DNA from: Bacteroidota bacterium
Lineage (GTDB): Bacteria; Bacteroidota; Bacteroidia; NS11-12g; UBA955
DNA length: 42,824 nucleotides
Direction: 5' to 3'
NCBI GenBank assembly: GCA_947496065.1
Contig: CANMBF010000022.1
Coordinates: 1 to 42,824 of the forward strand
Both the position numbers and the translations under genes were made by a program. Positions 26,464-37,106 of this stretch are shown in pieces. The notes under the pieces were generated by a model, which was given only the letters and a program-made list of their open reading frames with translations, ran no database searches and was not told the origin of the DNA. Within the stretch, counting starts at the first letter, position 1, and every line of letters starts with the position of its first letter.

Positions 26464-26465
26464 TC

Positions 26466-26498
26466 TTGTATTTTTAATCTAAAAATACATTAATTTTG
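26466..26498 (+). promoter_or_regulatory. Promoter of the large T9SS protein gene
   Basis: TTG (26466-26468) and TAATTTTG (26491-26498) are separated by 22 bp, giving a start of transcription about 20 nt upstream of the TTG start codon at 26524. Confidence 0.55.
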
Positions 26499-26523
26499 AC
26501 CCTAAACTAAACTAAAAATTAAC

Positions 26524-29352
26524 TTGGGTTTAAATCATATTAAACACTATTCACTCTTGTTTTTGATTGTATTAATTGGGCTTCAATTAAGTGGTCAAGT
26601 TATAAGGAATTATACCATCGAGATTTCTTGTAAGCCTAGGCATTATAATTCATCCTACACTATCCTCGATTTTAAATGGAAGAAGCGCATCCCCAGTGCT
26701 TCTAGTCAGAATGTATATAAAAAAATTAAAACTGCTATTACTTGGGGCAGCGTTTACCGTTCAATTGGTGCGTCTGATTCCACTTTTAGTGACACTATTT
26801 TAATTGGCACACAGCATGAATATTGTTTAGAGAAGAATAGTGGACCCTATTCCTTTACTTACCCAGTTTATGGTTTTATTACCTCTGGCCATAAGGTACC
26901 TGCAGTGACTAACAGGGGTAAAATCATGTTGATTATTGATAGCACTCATAAAACATATTTAGATAGCTCCATTAGAACCTTAAGAAATGATTTGATTGGC
27001 GATGGTTGGCAGCCATTGGTTAAGTATTTCTCGCCTTCAACAACTGTATCACAAATTAAGGCCTATATTTTAAGCACATACAAAGCAGATTCAACGAATG
27101 TAAAAAGTTTACTTTTAATTGGTGATTTAGCAGTACCTTATGCTGGCGATTTTTCTCAGTATGGGCCTGAATATCCACCTGATGGGCACACATCTGCAAA
27201 TAGTCCAGGCGCTAGCCATGAAGGTGCATGGCCTGCAGATTGTTATTATGGCGATGTTTTAACAGATTCATTATGGACCGACAATATTGTCGTTAACGAT
27301 TCTGGCAGCAGAATTGCTAATAAAAATGCGATAGGAGATGGTAAATTTGACAATTCAATTATTCCATATTTAATAACGCTCCAAGTTGGTCGACTAGACT
27401 TATCGGACATGGGTAATTTTTCGTTGTCTGAACGCGATTTATTAAAGCAATATTTAAAAAGAAACCATGATTACAGACACAAGGTATTTTCGGTAAAAGA
27501 GCGATGTTTATTGGATGATATTTTCGGGACTGCTTTGGTACCAGAAGATTTTGCCAACAATGCTTATAGAAATATGGCGCCATTAATCAATGATTCTTGT
27601 GTAAAAGCAAGAGACTATTTAAAGACCTTGGATACTGCTGATTACATGTGGAGTTTTGGTTTTGGTTATGGAGGGTATAATTACAATAGCGCCATTGGTT
27701 ATACGACTGACATAGCGAGTTCTTCTCAAAATATTAAAAGTGTATTTAACGGTTTTTTTGGCAGCTATTTTATTGATTGGGATAATGCTAATAATTTTCT
27801 AAGAGCCCCATTGGCAGCCAAAGGATATGCCTTGAACACTTTTGCAGTAGGAAGGCCCAGCTGGTTTTTTCATCACATGGCCATGGGCGACCCCATAGGA
27901 TTTAGCACCATGATGACACAAAACAATTTTGACAATGTTTCGTACTCATTGTTGTATCCGAGCCTTGCCGATTCTTATTGGAAAATCCATCCTGCTTTAA
28001 TGGGTGATCCAACGGTAAGAATGCAAATGGTTGAACCAGTAAAAAATCTTTTGGCAAACCAAGATAGTTGTTCACAGCGATTCAAGTTAACTTGGACAGC
28101 TTCTTCTGATACGGCGGTTCATAATTATTATATTTTTAGAGCAAAGAATATGGATAGTACTTTTTCATTATTGGGTTCAACAACCAATTTAAATTATGTA
28201 GATGCCAATCCATTGACAGGCAATAATGTTTATATGGTAAGAGATTTAAAACTACAGATAAGTGGGAGTGGGACTTACTATAATTTAGGGCAAGGTATAT
28301 TCGCGAATATTAATACCAATAATTACTTTAAACCGATTGTAAATGCCGGAAGAGATTCTGTATTGTGCGGTAATCAACCATTTAAAATCGGGAAGCATTT
28401 TACAAATTTAAATACCGTTTATTCTTGGACACCGGCGGTTAATTATAAGGACACCGCAACCATTTTAGCAAAATATACCACAAATTATATTTTATCAGCA
28501 ACAGATACCCTAAGTAAATGCCTAGTAAAAGACACCGTACATTTGACAGTCATTGGACCTGTTGCAGAAACGATTACACAATCTCAGCAAAATGCATGCA
28601 AAGATTCAACATATTTTTCAAGTACAAGTTATAATGGCAATGGTTTTAATTACCATTGGGTATTTCCGAATGGAAATCCTAACAATGTAAGTGGTCATGT
28701 ATATATAACCCCGGGCATGGTAAACTATTTATCAACTGGCACATTTATCAATACATTGACTATTACTGACACCATTAACGGCTGTTATCATACAGATTCA
28801 TCATCTGTCGTTGTCAGTTGTTTGCAAGCATTGCCGATCAATGAATTTTTGTTTTCATGTGAGTCGAATAGAAAGGATTTATACAAAATACATTTTCAAA
28901 CATTTAATTTAAACGAAGTAAATTACTATTTAATTGAAGGATTAGACAAAGAAAATATGTGGGAAATAATTTCAAAATTATCTGGAGATGAAATTCGAAA
29001 TGTAGAAATTATAATTGAGAAGAACCGATACAGCGAAGTAAGATTAAGAAGTAAAACTTTTAGCAATAGATTTAAAGATTTGGATAATTGCTTTCCACCT
29101 TCAAGTATAGATGAATACATTGTCTATCCAAATCCTGCGCAAACAGAATTGAATATTGAATTTGTAGGAACAAGACTATTAAATGCAAATTTTTCTATCT
29201 TTAATGCTTTTGGACAAAAGATTCAGTTGCCAGTAACGTATCAAAGTTCCAAGACCATTCAGTTTGATTTAAGTAGTTTATCTATGGGTCATTATATTTT
29301 ACTGATACAAAATAATGACGTGATGTATACGTATAAATTTGTTAAGCAATGA
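26524..29352 (+). CDS. Large T9SS-secreted protein, gingipain (C25)-like fold suspected
   Basis: This secreted protein of 942 residues is translated from a TTG start, because no ATG precedes the signal peptide (HIKHYSLLFLIVLIGLQLSGQ). Residues about 125-470 look like a C25/gingipain-type alpha-beta core: KIMLIIDSTH, SLLLIGDLAVPY, GAWPADCYYGDV, LQVGRLDL, FFGSYFIDWD and WFFHHMAMGDPIG. The usual gingipain His-Gly stretch and catalytic Cys cannot be located, so it may be inactive or use other residues. Residues 500-620 form a fibronectin-type region (HNYYIFRA), followed by PKD/Ig-like repeats. The last 80 residues (VYPNPAQTELNIEF, NAFGQKI, MGHYILLI, YKFVKQ) are a type A T9SS sorting domain. The stop overlaps the next ATG. 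Confidence 0.7.
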   Translation: MGLNHIKHYSLLFLIVLIGLQLSGQVIRNYTIEISCKPRHYNSSYTILDFKWKKRIPSASSQNVYKKIKTAITWGSVYRSIGASDSTFSDTILIGTQHEYCLEKNSGPYSFTYPVYGFITSGHKVPAVTNRGKIMLIIDSTHKTYLDSSIRTLRNDLIGDGWQPLVKYFSPSTTVSQIKAYILSTYKADSTNVKSLLLIGDLAVPYAGDFSQYGPEYPPDGHTSANSPGASHEGAWPADCYYGDVLTDSLWTDNIVVNDSGSRIANKNAIGDGKFDNSIIPYLITLQVGRLDLSDMGNFSLSERDLLKQYLKRNHDYRHKVFSVKERCLLDDIFGTALVPEDFANNAYRNMAPLINDSCVKARDYLKTLDTADYMWSFGFGYGGYNYNSAIGYTTDIASSSQNIKSVFNGFFGSYFIDWDNANNFLRAPLAAKGYALNTFAVGRPSWFFHHMAMGDPIGFSTMMTQNNFDNVSYSLLYPSLADSYWKIHPALMGDPTVRMQMVEPVKNLLANQDSCSQRFKLTWTASSDTAVHNYYIFRAKNMDSTFSLLGSTTNLNYVDANPLTGNNVYMVRDLKLQISGSGTYYNLGQGIFANINTNNYFKPIVNAGRDSVLCGNQPFKIGKHFTNLNTVYSWTPAVNYKDTATILAKYTTNYILSATDTLSKCLVKDTVHLTVIGPVAETITQSQQNACKDSTYFSSTSYNGNGFNYHWVFPNGNPNNVSGHVYITPGMVNYLSTGTFINTLTITDTINGCYHTDSSSVVVSCLQALPINEFLFSCESNRKDLYKIHFQTFNLNEVNYYLIEGLDKENMWEIISKLSGDEIRNVEIIIEKNRYSEVRLRSKTFSNRFKDLDNCFPPSSIDEYIVYPNPAQTELNIEFVGTRLLNANFSIFNAFGQKIQLPVTYQSSKTIQFDLSSLSMGHYILLIQNNDVMYTYKFVKQ

Positions 29353-29813
29353 TTGAATTTAACTTGGTACTTAAATTAAAGGTACATCAACATTGTATTA
29401 GTATTATTGAGGATAAAATTAATACCATTCAAAAGGAATATCGTTTGTATCAGGATTCGGCAGCCAATGAAACAAAAAGCTCTGCTGGTGATAAGCACGA
29501 TACAGGAAAAGCAATGATGCAAATGGAGCAAGAAAAGTTGGGCATTCAATTCAAGGAATTGGTCAACAGTAAAAAGATTCTAGGGTCTATTAATCCAAGT
29601 ATTAAGAGCGAAAAAATCCAATTTGGTAGTTTTGTAAAAACAGACACGAGTTGGTTTTATATTTCAATTTCTTTAGGTAAAATTTTAATCGATGCAAAAG
29701 AAATATTTATTCTTTCAAGTCAAACACCGCTTTCAAAGCTAATGTTAAATAAGGCAAATGACGATTCATTTAGTTTCAATGGCAACAACTATACAGTTAC
29801 TGAAGTTTGTTGA
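29349..29813 (+). CDS. GreA C-terminal-like (FKBP-like) protein
   Basis: This 154-residue cytoplasmic protein has a coiled-coil-like N-terminal half (IIEDKINTIQKEYRLY, then KAMMQMEQEKLGIQFKEL) containing SAGDKHDTGKAM. Its C-terminal half ends like GreA/GreB (SSQTPLSKLMLNKANDDSF, then YTVTEV). Bacteroidota homologues are often labelled GreA/GreB-like, or wrongly 3-oxoacyl-ACP synthase. The acidic cleavage residues of true Gre factors are not obvious, so a role at the RNA polymerase secondary channel is only suggested. The ATG overlaps the stop of the large secreted protein (ATGA). A bidirectional terminator follows. Confidence 0.65.
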   Translation: MIEFNLVLKLKVHQHCISIIEDKINTIQKEYRLYQDSAANETKSSAGDKHDTGKAMMQMEQEKLGIQFKELVNSKKILGSINPSIKSEKIQFGSFVKTDTSWFYISISLGKILIDAKEIFILSSQTPLSKLMLNKANDDSFSFNGNNYTVTEVC

Positions 29814-29890
29814 TATGACAAGATTTATTGTAGTTTCACTAACATTACTAAATGTCCTATAATAAATATTATGTTAACTTAATTTGATAA

Positions 29891-29925
29891 TTAAAAGGGA
29901 GCTCTTTGCGTATGCTCCCTTTTAA
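29891..29925. terminator. Bidirectional rho-independent terminator
   Basis: A perfect 12-bp stem, TTAAAAGGGAGC with GCTCCCTTTTAA, lies around an 11-nt loop between two convergent genes (29813 on + and 29926 on -). A/T runs on both sides allow termination of both. Confidence 0.85.
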
Positions 29926-31188
29926 TTAATTACCGTTACTCTGTGATTTACTATCTTCTTCCTTATACAAATCGTTATATTTCTTACGACCTTCTTCGTC
30001 ACCAATCTTTGCACAAATACTACGCAGTGTTTTTAAGAGTTCGATAAGTTCATTGTCTTTTTTTGTACCTGACTGACGAATCATTTCTAATTTATCAAAA
30101 GCTTGTTTATAAATATCTTTGCTTAATTTTTCGTAGTAATCATTTTTATCAGGATATTTAGATTTTAGGCGATACACGTAATTTGCTGAATCAACTAATA
30201 AGGATGCTTCATTAAAACTTGCATCTTGATTAGATGGATCAAGTTCAAGTGCTTTTCTGAAATCTTTCAAACCTTGAGAAAAATAATATTTACTTTTTTC
30301 AACTTTATCTTCTATCTCTTTGTTTTTTAGCATAGAATAAGTTGTTCCTCGGTTGTAATAATAAATAGCATTCTCTGGATCTTGTGCGATACCTTCATTG
30401 AATTTAGTAATTAAGGATTCAATGTTATTCCTTTCCATTTCAAGGGTAATTTCTGCATTTAGAAAATCGCTGGTATTTGCAGGGATTTTTTCTTTCCCTT
30501 TCCCTAATATTTCAAGTGATTTATCGTATTCTTTCTTTTGAGAATAAATATCACTTAAACGAATAAAGACATAAGCATTAAAATATTTCGGTGCAGCAAT
30601 TAATTGCTTGAGATAAAAAATTTCATCTTCGGCTAAACTATCTTTTTGAGCAGATTGCAATAAAATAATATTGAGTTTTGCTGACGTTAAGTTTTGAGCG
30701 ACAAACAATCCATCTCCATCAATTTTCATAATGTTTTCAACATAGCCCATGTACTCTTTTACTTCAGCAAATTTCCCTTTTTCATTAGACAATGTCAATG
30801 CTTTATTAAAACATATTATTCCGCCCGTTAGGTAGTAATTTTTTGCTTCATCAATAGTATTTGACCTTTCTTCTTCAGAAAATTGATAATATTTTGTAAA
30901 AGATTCACCTGCTTTTCTTGCAGCATTAGGATCCATATTACAAATTGCCGTATCATTACTTATGCCAATGAATGAATAAACAACAGCCCTCCAAAACCAC
31001 ATGTCAACATTATTGCTTGTTTGGGCATTTTCATACGCCAAATCAATATTGTATTTAGCAGTTGTGATGTTCACTTCTTGCGAACTCATCAAGTTTCTAA
31101 CTGCTTTGATTTTATTAACCTGGGCATTTAATGTTTGGACATTCAACAAGCAAAGTGTTAGAAAAAGTCCTGCTGTAATTCTATTCAT
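29926..31188 (-). CDS. Exported tetratricopeptide-repeat protein
   Basis: This 420-residue protein has a signal peptide (MNRITAGLFLTLCLLNVQTLNAQ) and several TPR-like helix pairs. The clearest are AYVFIRLSDIYSQKKEYDKSLEIL (in two parts around 205-230), AIYYYNRGTTYSMLKNK near 275 and GLKDFRKALELDPSNQDA near 305. The C-terminus is charged. It is probably a periplasmic scaffold. It follows gyrA with a 32-bp gap and no terminator between them, so it may be co-transcribed from the gyrA promoter; the functional connection, if any, is unknown. Confidence 0.8.
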   Translation of the reverse strand: MNRITAGLFLTLCLLNVQTLNAQVNKIKAVRNLMSSQEVNITTAKYNIDLAYENAQTSNNVDMWFWRAVVYSFIGISNDTAICNMDPNAARKAGESFTKYYQFSEEERSNTIDEAKNYYLTGGIICFNKALTLSNEKGKFAEVKEYMGYVENIMKIDGDGLFVAQNLTSAKLNIILLQSAQKDSLAEDEIFYLKQLIAAPKYFNAYVFIRLSDIYSQKKEYDKSLEILGKGKEKIPANTSDFLNAEITLEMERNNIESLITKFNEGIAQDPENAIYYYNRGTTYSMLKNKEIEDKVEKSKYYFSQGLKDFRKALELDPSNQDASFNEASLLVDSANYVYRLKSKYPDKNDYYEKLSKDIYKQAFDKLEMIRQSGTKKDNELIELLKTLRSICAKIGDEEGRKKYNDLYKEEDSKSQSNGN

Positions 31189-31220
31189 TTTAATTTATAT
31201 TAAAGGTAATTTGCTTTTAA

Positions 31221-33830
31221 TTATTCAATTGTTATGCCATTCTCTTCATCAGCTGCTGCATCATCACTTTCTGGTAATTCAGATGAATTGATATCTGTAA
31301 CAACACCTGCTTCGGTATTTTCAAGAATTTCCTCTTCTTCCTCTTCAACTGGCACAACTGCTACAGATGCAATAGCATCGCTATCTTTTATATTGATTAA
31401 GCGAACACCTTGCGTCGCTCTTCCCATAGTTCTTAGTGCATCAACACGCATTCGGATGGTTAAACCAGATTTATTAATAATCATCAAACCATCCTCATCA
31501 GATACATTTTTGATTGCTATTAAATCACCTGTTTTTTCAGTAACATTGAGTGTTTTAACACCTTTTCCTCCCCTACCTGTTACTCTGTATTCATCTTCTT
31601 TAGTTTCAGGATCAACGAGGTATGAACGTTTACCATAACCTTTTTCAGAGACAACAAGCACTGTAGCGGTGTCTAAAGTTTCCTTGTCCACAGTTAACAT
31701 CCCTATCACTTCATCTTTATCTGATTCAAGTGTTATACCTTTCACACCACTTGCATTTCTTCCCATTGGACGGACCAAAGATTCATTGAAACGGATGGCT
31801 TTACCAGATTTTTTTGCAATAATCACTTCACAATTACCATTGGTTAATTTTGCTTCCAATAATTCGTCACCTTCTCTAATTGTAATGGCATTAATACCAT
31901 TGGTTCTAGGTCGTGAGTAAGCCTCCAAAGTAGTTTTCTTAATGATACCTTTTTTGGTGCACATAATAATATTATGTGAATTTAAATAATCTACATCTTT
32001 AAGATTTTCGATATTTAAGTAAGCTTTAATTTTATCCTCTTTTGGTATGGCAATAAGATTTTGAATGGCTCTACCTTTTGTAGCTTTACCACCTTCTGGC
32101 AATTCATAAACTTTCATCCAGAAACATCTTCCTTGCTCGGTAAAGAATAACATGTAATTATGCGTATTCGCTACAAATAAATGCTCAACAAAATCCTCAT
32201 CTCTGTGAGATACACCTTTATTACCTCTACCACCGCGGTTTTGCTCTTTGTATTCACTTAAACTGGTTCTTTTGATGTAACCCATGTGAGAAATGGTTAA
32301 AACCACTTTTTCGTTTGGAATTAAATCTTCTATGTCAATTTCTCCTGCACTGTGTTCGATTCTTGTTCTTCTATCATCACCATACTTCTCTTTCATTTCG
32401 CGCAATTCATCTTTAATGATCGTATATCTTAAAGCTTCATCATTCAATATGGATTGTAGGTATGAGATCAATTTCATTAACTCCTCGAATTCTTCTTTTA
32501 TCTTTTGACGTTCGAGACCAGTTAAACGCTGCAACCTTAAATCAAGAATTGCTTTTGCCTGTATTTCTGTTAAGCCAAACTTGCTAATTAAACCTTCTCT
32601 CGCCTCGTCTGGACCTTTTGAAGAACGGATTAAAGCGATTACCTCATCGAGATGATCTAAGGCAATTAACAAACCTTCTAATATATGCGCTCGCTTTTGA
32701 GCTTCTGCTAAATCATATTTGGTTCTTCTTACAACAACTTCGTGTCTATGCTCAACAAAATGTTTAATCATATCTTTTAGATTAAGCATTTCAGGGCGAC
32801 CGTTTACTAGTGCAATATTGTTTACAGAGAAAGAAGATTGTAGTGACGTATATTTAAATAATTGATTAAGAATAACATTCGCAATGACATCTTTTCTTAA
32901 CTCAAAAACCAATCGCATCCCTTGTCTTCCAGACTCATCTCTAACACCAACAATACCATCAATTATTTTTTCTTGCACCAATTCTACTGCACGGGTAATA
33001 ATTTGATTAGGCATTACTTGGTAAGGAACTTCAGTAACAATGATCATTTCTTTACCATTGCCCATGGCTTCAATTTCGGTTTTACCGCGCATTAAAATAC
33101 GTCCTCTTCCTGTTTCGAAAGCTGAACGAATACCGTCGGTACCATGAATAATTGCACCTGTGGGAAAATCTGGGCCTTTTATGTGCAACATTAATTCCGA
33201 AATTTCTATTTCTCTGTTGTCAATGTATGCAATTGTTGCATCAATAGCTTCGGTAAGATTATGTGGTGCCATATTGGTTGCCATACCAACGGCAATACCT
33301 GAAGCACCATTTACCAATAAATTCGGAAATTTTGAAGGAAGTACGGTAGGTTCTTTTAAAGAATCATCGAAGTTAGGACGAAAATCAACGGTATCTTTTT
33401 CTAGGTCGTTCAACATTTCTTCGGCAATTTTTTTCAAACGGGCCTCCGTATAACGCATTGCAGCTGGCGAATCTCCATCAATTGAACCAAAGTTACCTTG
33501 TCCGTCAACCATTTCGTAACGCAAGCTCCACGGCTGTGCCATACGAACCATGGTATCGTATACCGAAGAGTCACCATGTGGGTGATACTTTCCCATAACC
33601 TCACCAACAATTCTCGCTGATTTTTTATAGGGTCTGGATGGGCCAAGACCCAATTCTGTCATACCATATAAAACCCTTCTATGAACCGGTTTTAAACCAT
33701 CTCTTACATCGGGTAATGCTCTACTTACTATTACAGACATCGAATAATCGATGTAAGCTGTTTTCATTTCGTCCTCAATATTAATCGGGATAATGCGTTC
33801 AATGAAGTTCTCTTCTGGGTTTTGGTCCAT
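31221..33830 (-). CDS. gyrA: DNA gyrase subunit A
   Basis: This is the catalytic subunit of the type II topoisomerase that introduces negative supercoils, acting with GyrB. The protein has 869 residues. The breakage-reunion domain contains the active Tyr127 (AMRYTEA). The quinolone region reads [11 protein letters not shown], with Ser88 and Asp92 equivalent to the susceptible E. coli Ser83 and Asp87, and Ser in place of Ala84. A coiled-coil with [15 protein letters not shown] follows, then the C-terminal beta-pinwheel with a GyrA-box-like EQNRGGRG near 555 and repeated blades such as RGGKGVKTL. The tail after about 825 is strongly acidic (EEEEEE), a variable feature in GyrA. The GyrA box separates it from ParC. 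Confidence 0.98.
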   Translation of the reverse strand: MDQNPEENFIERIIPINIEDEMKTAYIDYSMSVIVSRALPDVRDGLKPVHRRVLYGMTELGLGPSRPYKKSARIVGEVMGKYHPHGDSSVYDTMVRMAQPWSLRYEMVDGQGNFGSIDGDSPAAMRYTEARLKKIAEEMLNDLEKDTVDFRPNFDDSLKEPTVLPSKFPNLLVNGASGIAVGMATNMAPHNLTEAIDATIAYIDNREIEISELMLHIKGPDFPTGAIIHGTDGIRSAFETGRGRILMRGKTEIEAMGNGKEMIIVTEVPYQVMPNQIITRAVELVQEKIIDGIVGVRDESGRQGMRLVFELRKDVIANVILNQLFKYTSLQSSFSVNNIALVNGRPEMLNLKDMIKHFVEHRHEVVVRRTKYDLAEAQKRAHILEGLLIALDHLDEVIALIRSSKGPDEAREGLISKFGLTEIQAKAILDLRLQRLTGLERQKIKEEFEELMKLISYLQSILNDEALRYTIIKDELREMKEKYGDDRRTRIEHSAGEIDIEDLIPNEKVVLTISHMGYIKRTSLSEYKEQNRGGRGNKGVSHRDEDFVEHLFVANTHNYMLFFTEQGRCFWMKVYELPEGGKATKGRAIQNLIAIPKEDKIKAYLNIENLKDVDYLNSHNIIMCTKKGIIKKTTLEAYSRPRTNGINAITIREGDELLEAKLTNGNCEVIIAKKSGKAIRFNESLVRPMGRNASGVKGITLESDKDEVIGMLTVDKETLDTATVLVVSEKGYGKRSYLVDPETKEDEYRVTGRGGKGVKTLNVTEKTGDLIAIKNVSDEDGLMIINKSGLTIRMRVDALRTMGRATQGVRLINIKDSDAIASVAVVPVEEEEEEILENTEAGVVTDINSSELPESDDAAADEENGITIE

Positions 33831-33855
33831 ATATGTTGATTTTTAAAAAACATTG

Positions 33856-33884
33856 CAAAATACCACTTTTTAGGCGCATTTCAA
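33856..33884 (-). promoter_or_regulatory. Candidate gyrA promoter
   Basis: On the - strand, TTG (33882-33884) and TATTTTG (33856-33862) are separated by 19 bp. The second box is one base shorter than TAnnTTTG. The implied leader is about 20 nt. The rest of the 295-bp gap up to 34066 shows nothing recognisable. Confidence 0.35.
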
Positions 33885-34066
33885 GTGCAAGATTCCACAA
33901 TCTACCAACAAATTTATGGTTGCATTGTTGCAGTGATTCAATAGCTTTTTTTAATCATCTATTTAATACCCAATAATTGAAAAAAATCGGGGTTTAGATG
34001 CCTTCTCATTAATTCAAAGTAATGAATTGGACATCTATCAAGTTATCGCTGTAAAATTGCCCTAAA

Positions 34067-34102
34067 AAAAAAGTCCCTTCAATTTAATGAAGGGACTTTT
34101 TT
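34067..34102 (-). terminator. Rho-independent terminator of the M16 peptidase gene
   Basis: Arms AAAGTCCCTTCA and TGAAGGGACTTT with a 6-nt loop are flanked by A and T runs, about 25 bp beyond the stop of the - strand gene at 34126. Confidence 0.85.
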
Positions 34103-34125
34103 GTACTATTATTGATTAATATCAA

Positions 34126-36984
34126 TTACATTTTAATGACCTTAACTTTTCCAAGACCTAATTTTTCAAGTTTTTCTTTTATGAGCACATCATCTCCCAC
34201 ACACATAATAATTAAGTTATCAGTAGACAACATTTTTTTTGCGTATTCATTGATTTGCTCTTTGGTAATATTCTTAACGATGTCAGCGCGTTTTTCGTTA
34301 TAATTTCTATCTAAATTAAGAATAATGATTTGACTTAAGAAACCTAATTTATCGCTGGGGCTCTCATATTTTAACGCATCATTACCAATGAGTGATTGTT
34401 TGGTAAAGGCTAGTTCCTCGTCGGTAATACCAACTTCTTTATACTTCTTTATTTCAGTCAAAATCTCCGTAATGGCACTATCTGTTGCAGATGTTTTAAT
34501 GCCGGCGCTTACCATATAATAACCAGGATTTTCTGTACCCATTGAGCTAAAGCCAGAACGAATACCATAGGTCCAACCTTTATCTTCTCTGATATTTAAA
34601 TTTAAGCGGCTATTAAAGTTTCCACCTAAAGCAAAGTTCATAATGCTTGATTTATAGAAGTCGCCTTCCATATCGTATGGAATGGTTCTGTAACCCATCA
34701 TTAAGTTGGTTTGTTTTGCATAATCCGCATTTACTAAGTAGATTTGAGTACCACTCGTTTCTGGGAATTTGTTATAAACCGGCATTGTTAAGTTTTTATT
34801 TGGCATTTTTTTCAAAAAGGCCAATTTCTCGGTAATTAAAGCTTCATCAACATCGCCTACAACTGTTACTGTTGTTAAATTTGATGACATGAAGTTGTTG
34901 TAATAGTTTTTTAAATCATCTACAGAGATGCCACTTGCTGCTTTGTAATCGCTTAGTGGCTGAACACCAATTGGATTGTCTGCACCATATAACATACCGA
35001 AGAATGATTTACTGCCAAACGATACTGGGCTAATATTGTTTGAAGAAATTGATTCTAATTGCGCCTTTTTGTTGGTTTTAAATTCTTTGCTATCAAATGC
35101 TGGATTAAATAACTTTTCTTCAAGAATCGTCATTGTTTCGGTTATTTTATCTTTATAGCAAGACACCATGCAATTAATTGAGTTAGCACCTGCAGAGAAG
35201 CCTAATTGGCTGCCGATGGCTTGCAATTTATTGTCTAAGTCTACAGATTTTGTAGTCGTAGAACTTTCGTTTAAGGCATCTGCTAACATGGCAGCTGTGC
35301 CATTTTTAACTTTACCTGATTCAAATCTGTGACCGCCCCTGATATTGATTGTAAAATAAACACGTGGTGTTTCAATTGAACGGGTACCAATGATTTTAAC
35401 ACCATTTTCGTAGTTAACTTTAAAGAAATTTGGCACTTCTATTGCTTTTGCAGCAGGAATTGCAGGATGATTTTTTCTATTGAAATCTGCTGGATCAACC
35501 GGTACAACAAAGGTTAAACCTTGGTAAGCTGATAAGTCAGGCTTAACTTTAGCATATTGGTTAATACTTTCGTAAGGTGGAACTTTAAAGGTTCTATCTT
35601 GCTCGTATCTAGGGTGAGGGAGAATGTTCACGCAAGCATAGTTTTTGTCCTTTATGTATTTTCTATAAACACGTATGATATCTTCTTTGGTAACTTTAGA
35701 ATATCTATCAAGGTCGTCTTGTAAAGTAAAATCTTTATTTGGCATTAACATTTCATAGGTTGTCATGACAGATGCTTTACTTGCCACTGTTTCAATAATT
35801 CCATAATAACTAGCAATGAAGGCTTGTTTTATTCTCGCTAAGTCTTCCTCTTTAATGCCTTTTGCTTCGAATCTGCCTAGGGCCACAGCCAATGAATCTC
35901 TAATTTGTTTATCTGTTATACCGCCTGCAGCCATTGGATATGAAACAATTTGAAAATTGAATTCACCGGCAACTTCCTGACTTGAATTGAATGATCCTAC
36001 TTGAACACAATATTCGGGGTCAACGAATGTTTTATAAATATCTGAATTTTTACCATCAGATAACAAAGCACCCAATAAATCTAATGCTGCTTCATCAGGA
36101 TGATAAGAAGGAACTGAAGGGAATGTGATACTTGATAATGGGAAACTTACTTTTGATAAGATGGTCACATTTTTTGTTTCATCTAAAGTTACTGGTCTTT
36201 TAGGCAAAGGTGGCACTTCAGGACCACGGTTAATGGCGCCAAAATATTTTTCTACCATTTTGATGGTTGCTTCCGTATTCACGTCACCAGAAATTACAAG
36301 AATAGCATTGTTAGGACCATACCATTTAATGAAGAAATTTCTTAAGTCACTTGAATCAGCCTCGTTCAAATCATCAACATAACCGATGGTTTGCCAGCTG
36401 TATGGGTGACCGAATGGATAGATGGTTTCATCTTGTACTTCGGCCAATGCACCATAACCTTCACCATAGCGTTGGTCTTTTTCGTTTTTAACAGTTGCAC
36501 GTTGTACTTCAAATTTCTTTTTTGTAAAGGCTGGTAAAAGAAAACCCATTCTGTCGGCTTCTAGCCAAAGTGCTGTTTCTAAGTAGTTACTAGGAACAGT
36601 TTCGAAATAATTGGTTCTATCTTTGTTGGTCGTTCCGTTCATTTCGCCACCGGCACCTTGAACAATTTTGAAATGTTCTTCATCAGCCACGTTTTGTGAA
36701 CCTTGGAACATCATGTGTTCGAAGAAGTGAGCAAAACCGGTTCTTTTGGCCGTTTCGCGGTTTGAACCTACATGATAAGTAACCTCAACGTGGACTATAG
36801 GATCACTGTGGTCTTCATTGATTAACACAGTTAAGCCATTTGGTAATTTATACTTTGAATAAGGTATAATTAATTTGCCCGGCTGAGCTTCCACTTTCTT
36901 AATAAGGGTAGCTGTTGTTTGTCCATTTAAACCTTGCGTTAAGAACAAGGACAATGCGACTGATAAGTAAAACAATTTTTTCAT
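34126..36984 (-). CDS. Two-domain M16 (pitrilysin-like) zinc peptidase, exported
   Basis: The protein has 952 residues with a signal peptide (MKKLFYLSVALSLFLTQGLNG), so it is periplasmic or outer-membrane associated. The first M16 unit holds the inverted zinc motif HFFEH (His86, Glu89, His90), followed by an acidic helix (ALWLEADRMG) near 140 that supplies the third ligand. The second unit, from about residue 510, has the M16 fold (for example GWTYGIRSGFSSMG) but no HxxEH, as in bipartite M16 enzymes where the second half only shapes the chamber. It probably degrades peptides. It is a single gene with its own terminator. Confidence 0.93.
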   Translation of the reverse strand: MKKLFYLSVALSLFLTQGLNGQTTATLIKKVEAQPGKLIIPYSKYKLPNGLTVLINEDHSDPIVHVEVTYHVGSNRETAKRTGFAHFFEHMMFQGSQNVADEEHFKIVQGAGGEMNGTTNKDRTNYFETVPSNYLETALWLEADRMGFLLPAFTKKKFEVQRATVKNEKDQRYGEGYGALAEVQDETIYPFGHPYSWQTIGYVDDLNEADSSDLRNFFIKWYGPNNAILVISGDVNTEATIKMVEKYFGAINRGPEVPPLPKRPVTLDETKNVTILSKVSFPLSSITFPSVPSYHPDEAALDLLGALLSDGKNSDIYKTFVDPEYCVQVGSFNSSQEVAGEFNFQIVSYPMAAGGITDKQIRDSLAVALGRFEAKGIKEEDLARIKQAFIASYYGIIETVASKASVMTTYEMLMPNKDFTLQDDLDRYSKVTKEDIIRVYRKYIKDKNYACVNILPHPRYEQDRTFKVPPYESINQYAKVKPDLSAYQGLTFVVPVDPADFNRKNHPAIPAAKAIEVPNFFKVNYENGVKIIGTRSIETPRVYFTINIRGGHRFESGKVKNGTAAMLADALNESSTTTKSVDLDNKLQAIGSQLGFSAGANSINCMVSCYKDKITETMTILEEKLFNPAFDSKEFKTNKKAQLESISSNNISPVSFGSKSFFGMLYGADNPIGVQPLSDYKAASGISVDDLKNYYNNFMSSNLTTVTVVGDVDEALITEKLAFLKKMPNKNLTMPVYNKFPETSGTQIYLVNADYAKQTNLMMGYRTIPYDMEGDFYKSSIMNFALGGNFNSRLNLNIREDKGWTYGIRSGFSSMGTENPGYYMVSAGIKTSATDSAITEILTEIKKYKEVGITDEELAFTKQSLIGNDALKYESPSDKLGFLSQIIILNLDRNYNEKRADIVKNITKEQINEYAKKMLSTDNLIIMCVGDDVLIKEKLEKLGLGKVKVIKM

Positions 36985-37061
36985 GTAATTTTTTAATTAA
37001 TAAATAAAGTTCAAAAAAAGGGCCGTGAGCAACTTTTTCAGTAATTTATTCGTCAAAAATA

Positions 37062-37069
37062 TATCTTTG
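37062..37069 (+). promoter_or_regulatory. Possible -7 element upstream of the T9SS type B gene
   Basis: TATCTTTG fits TAnnTTTG and lies 37 nt before the ATG at 37107; no clear TTG box is present at the right distance. The abutting bases 37054-37061 read TATTTTTG on the - strand, so two -7 elements stand back to back between the divergent M16 and T9SS genes. Confidence 0.35.
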
Positions 37070-37106
37070 TTTGATAAATAAGAAGTAAAAAATAATTGAA
37101 ACCTAA

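Noticed and set aside
33559-33585. Quinolone-resistance mutation in gyrA
   Set aside because: The Ser and Asp positions equivalent to E. coli Ser83 and Asp87 are unchanged; Ser in place of Ala84 is not by itself a known resistance change.
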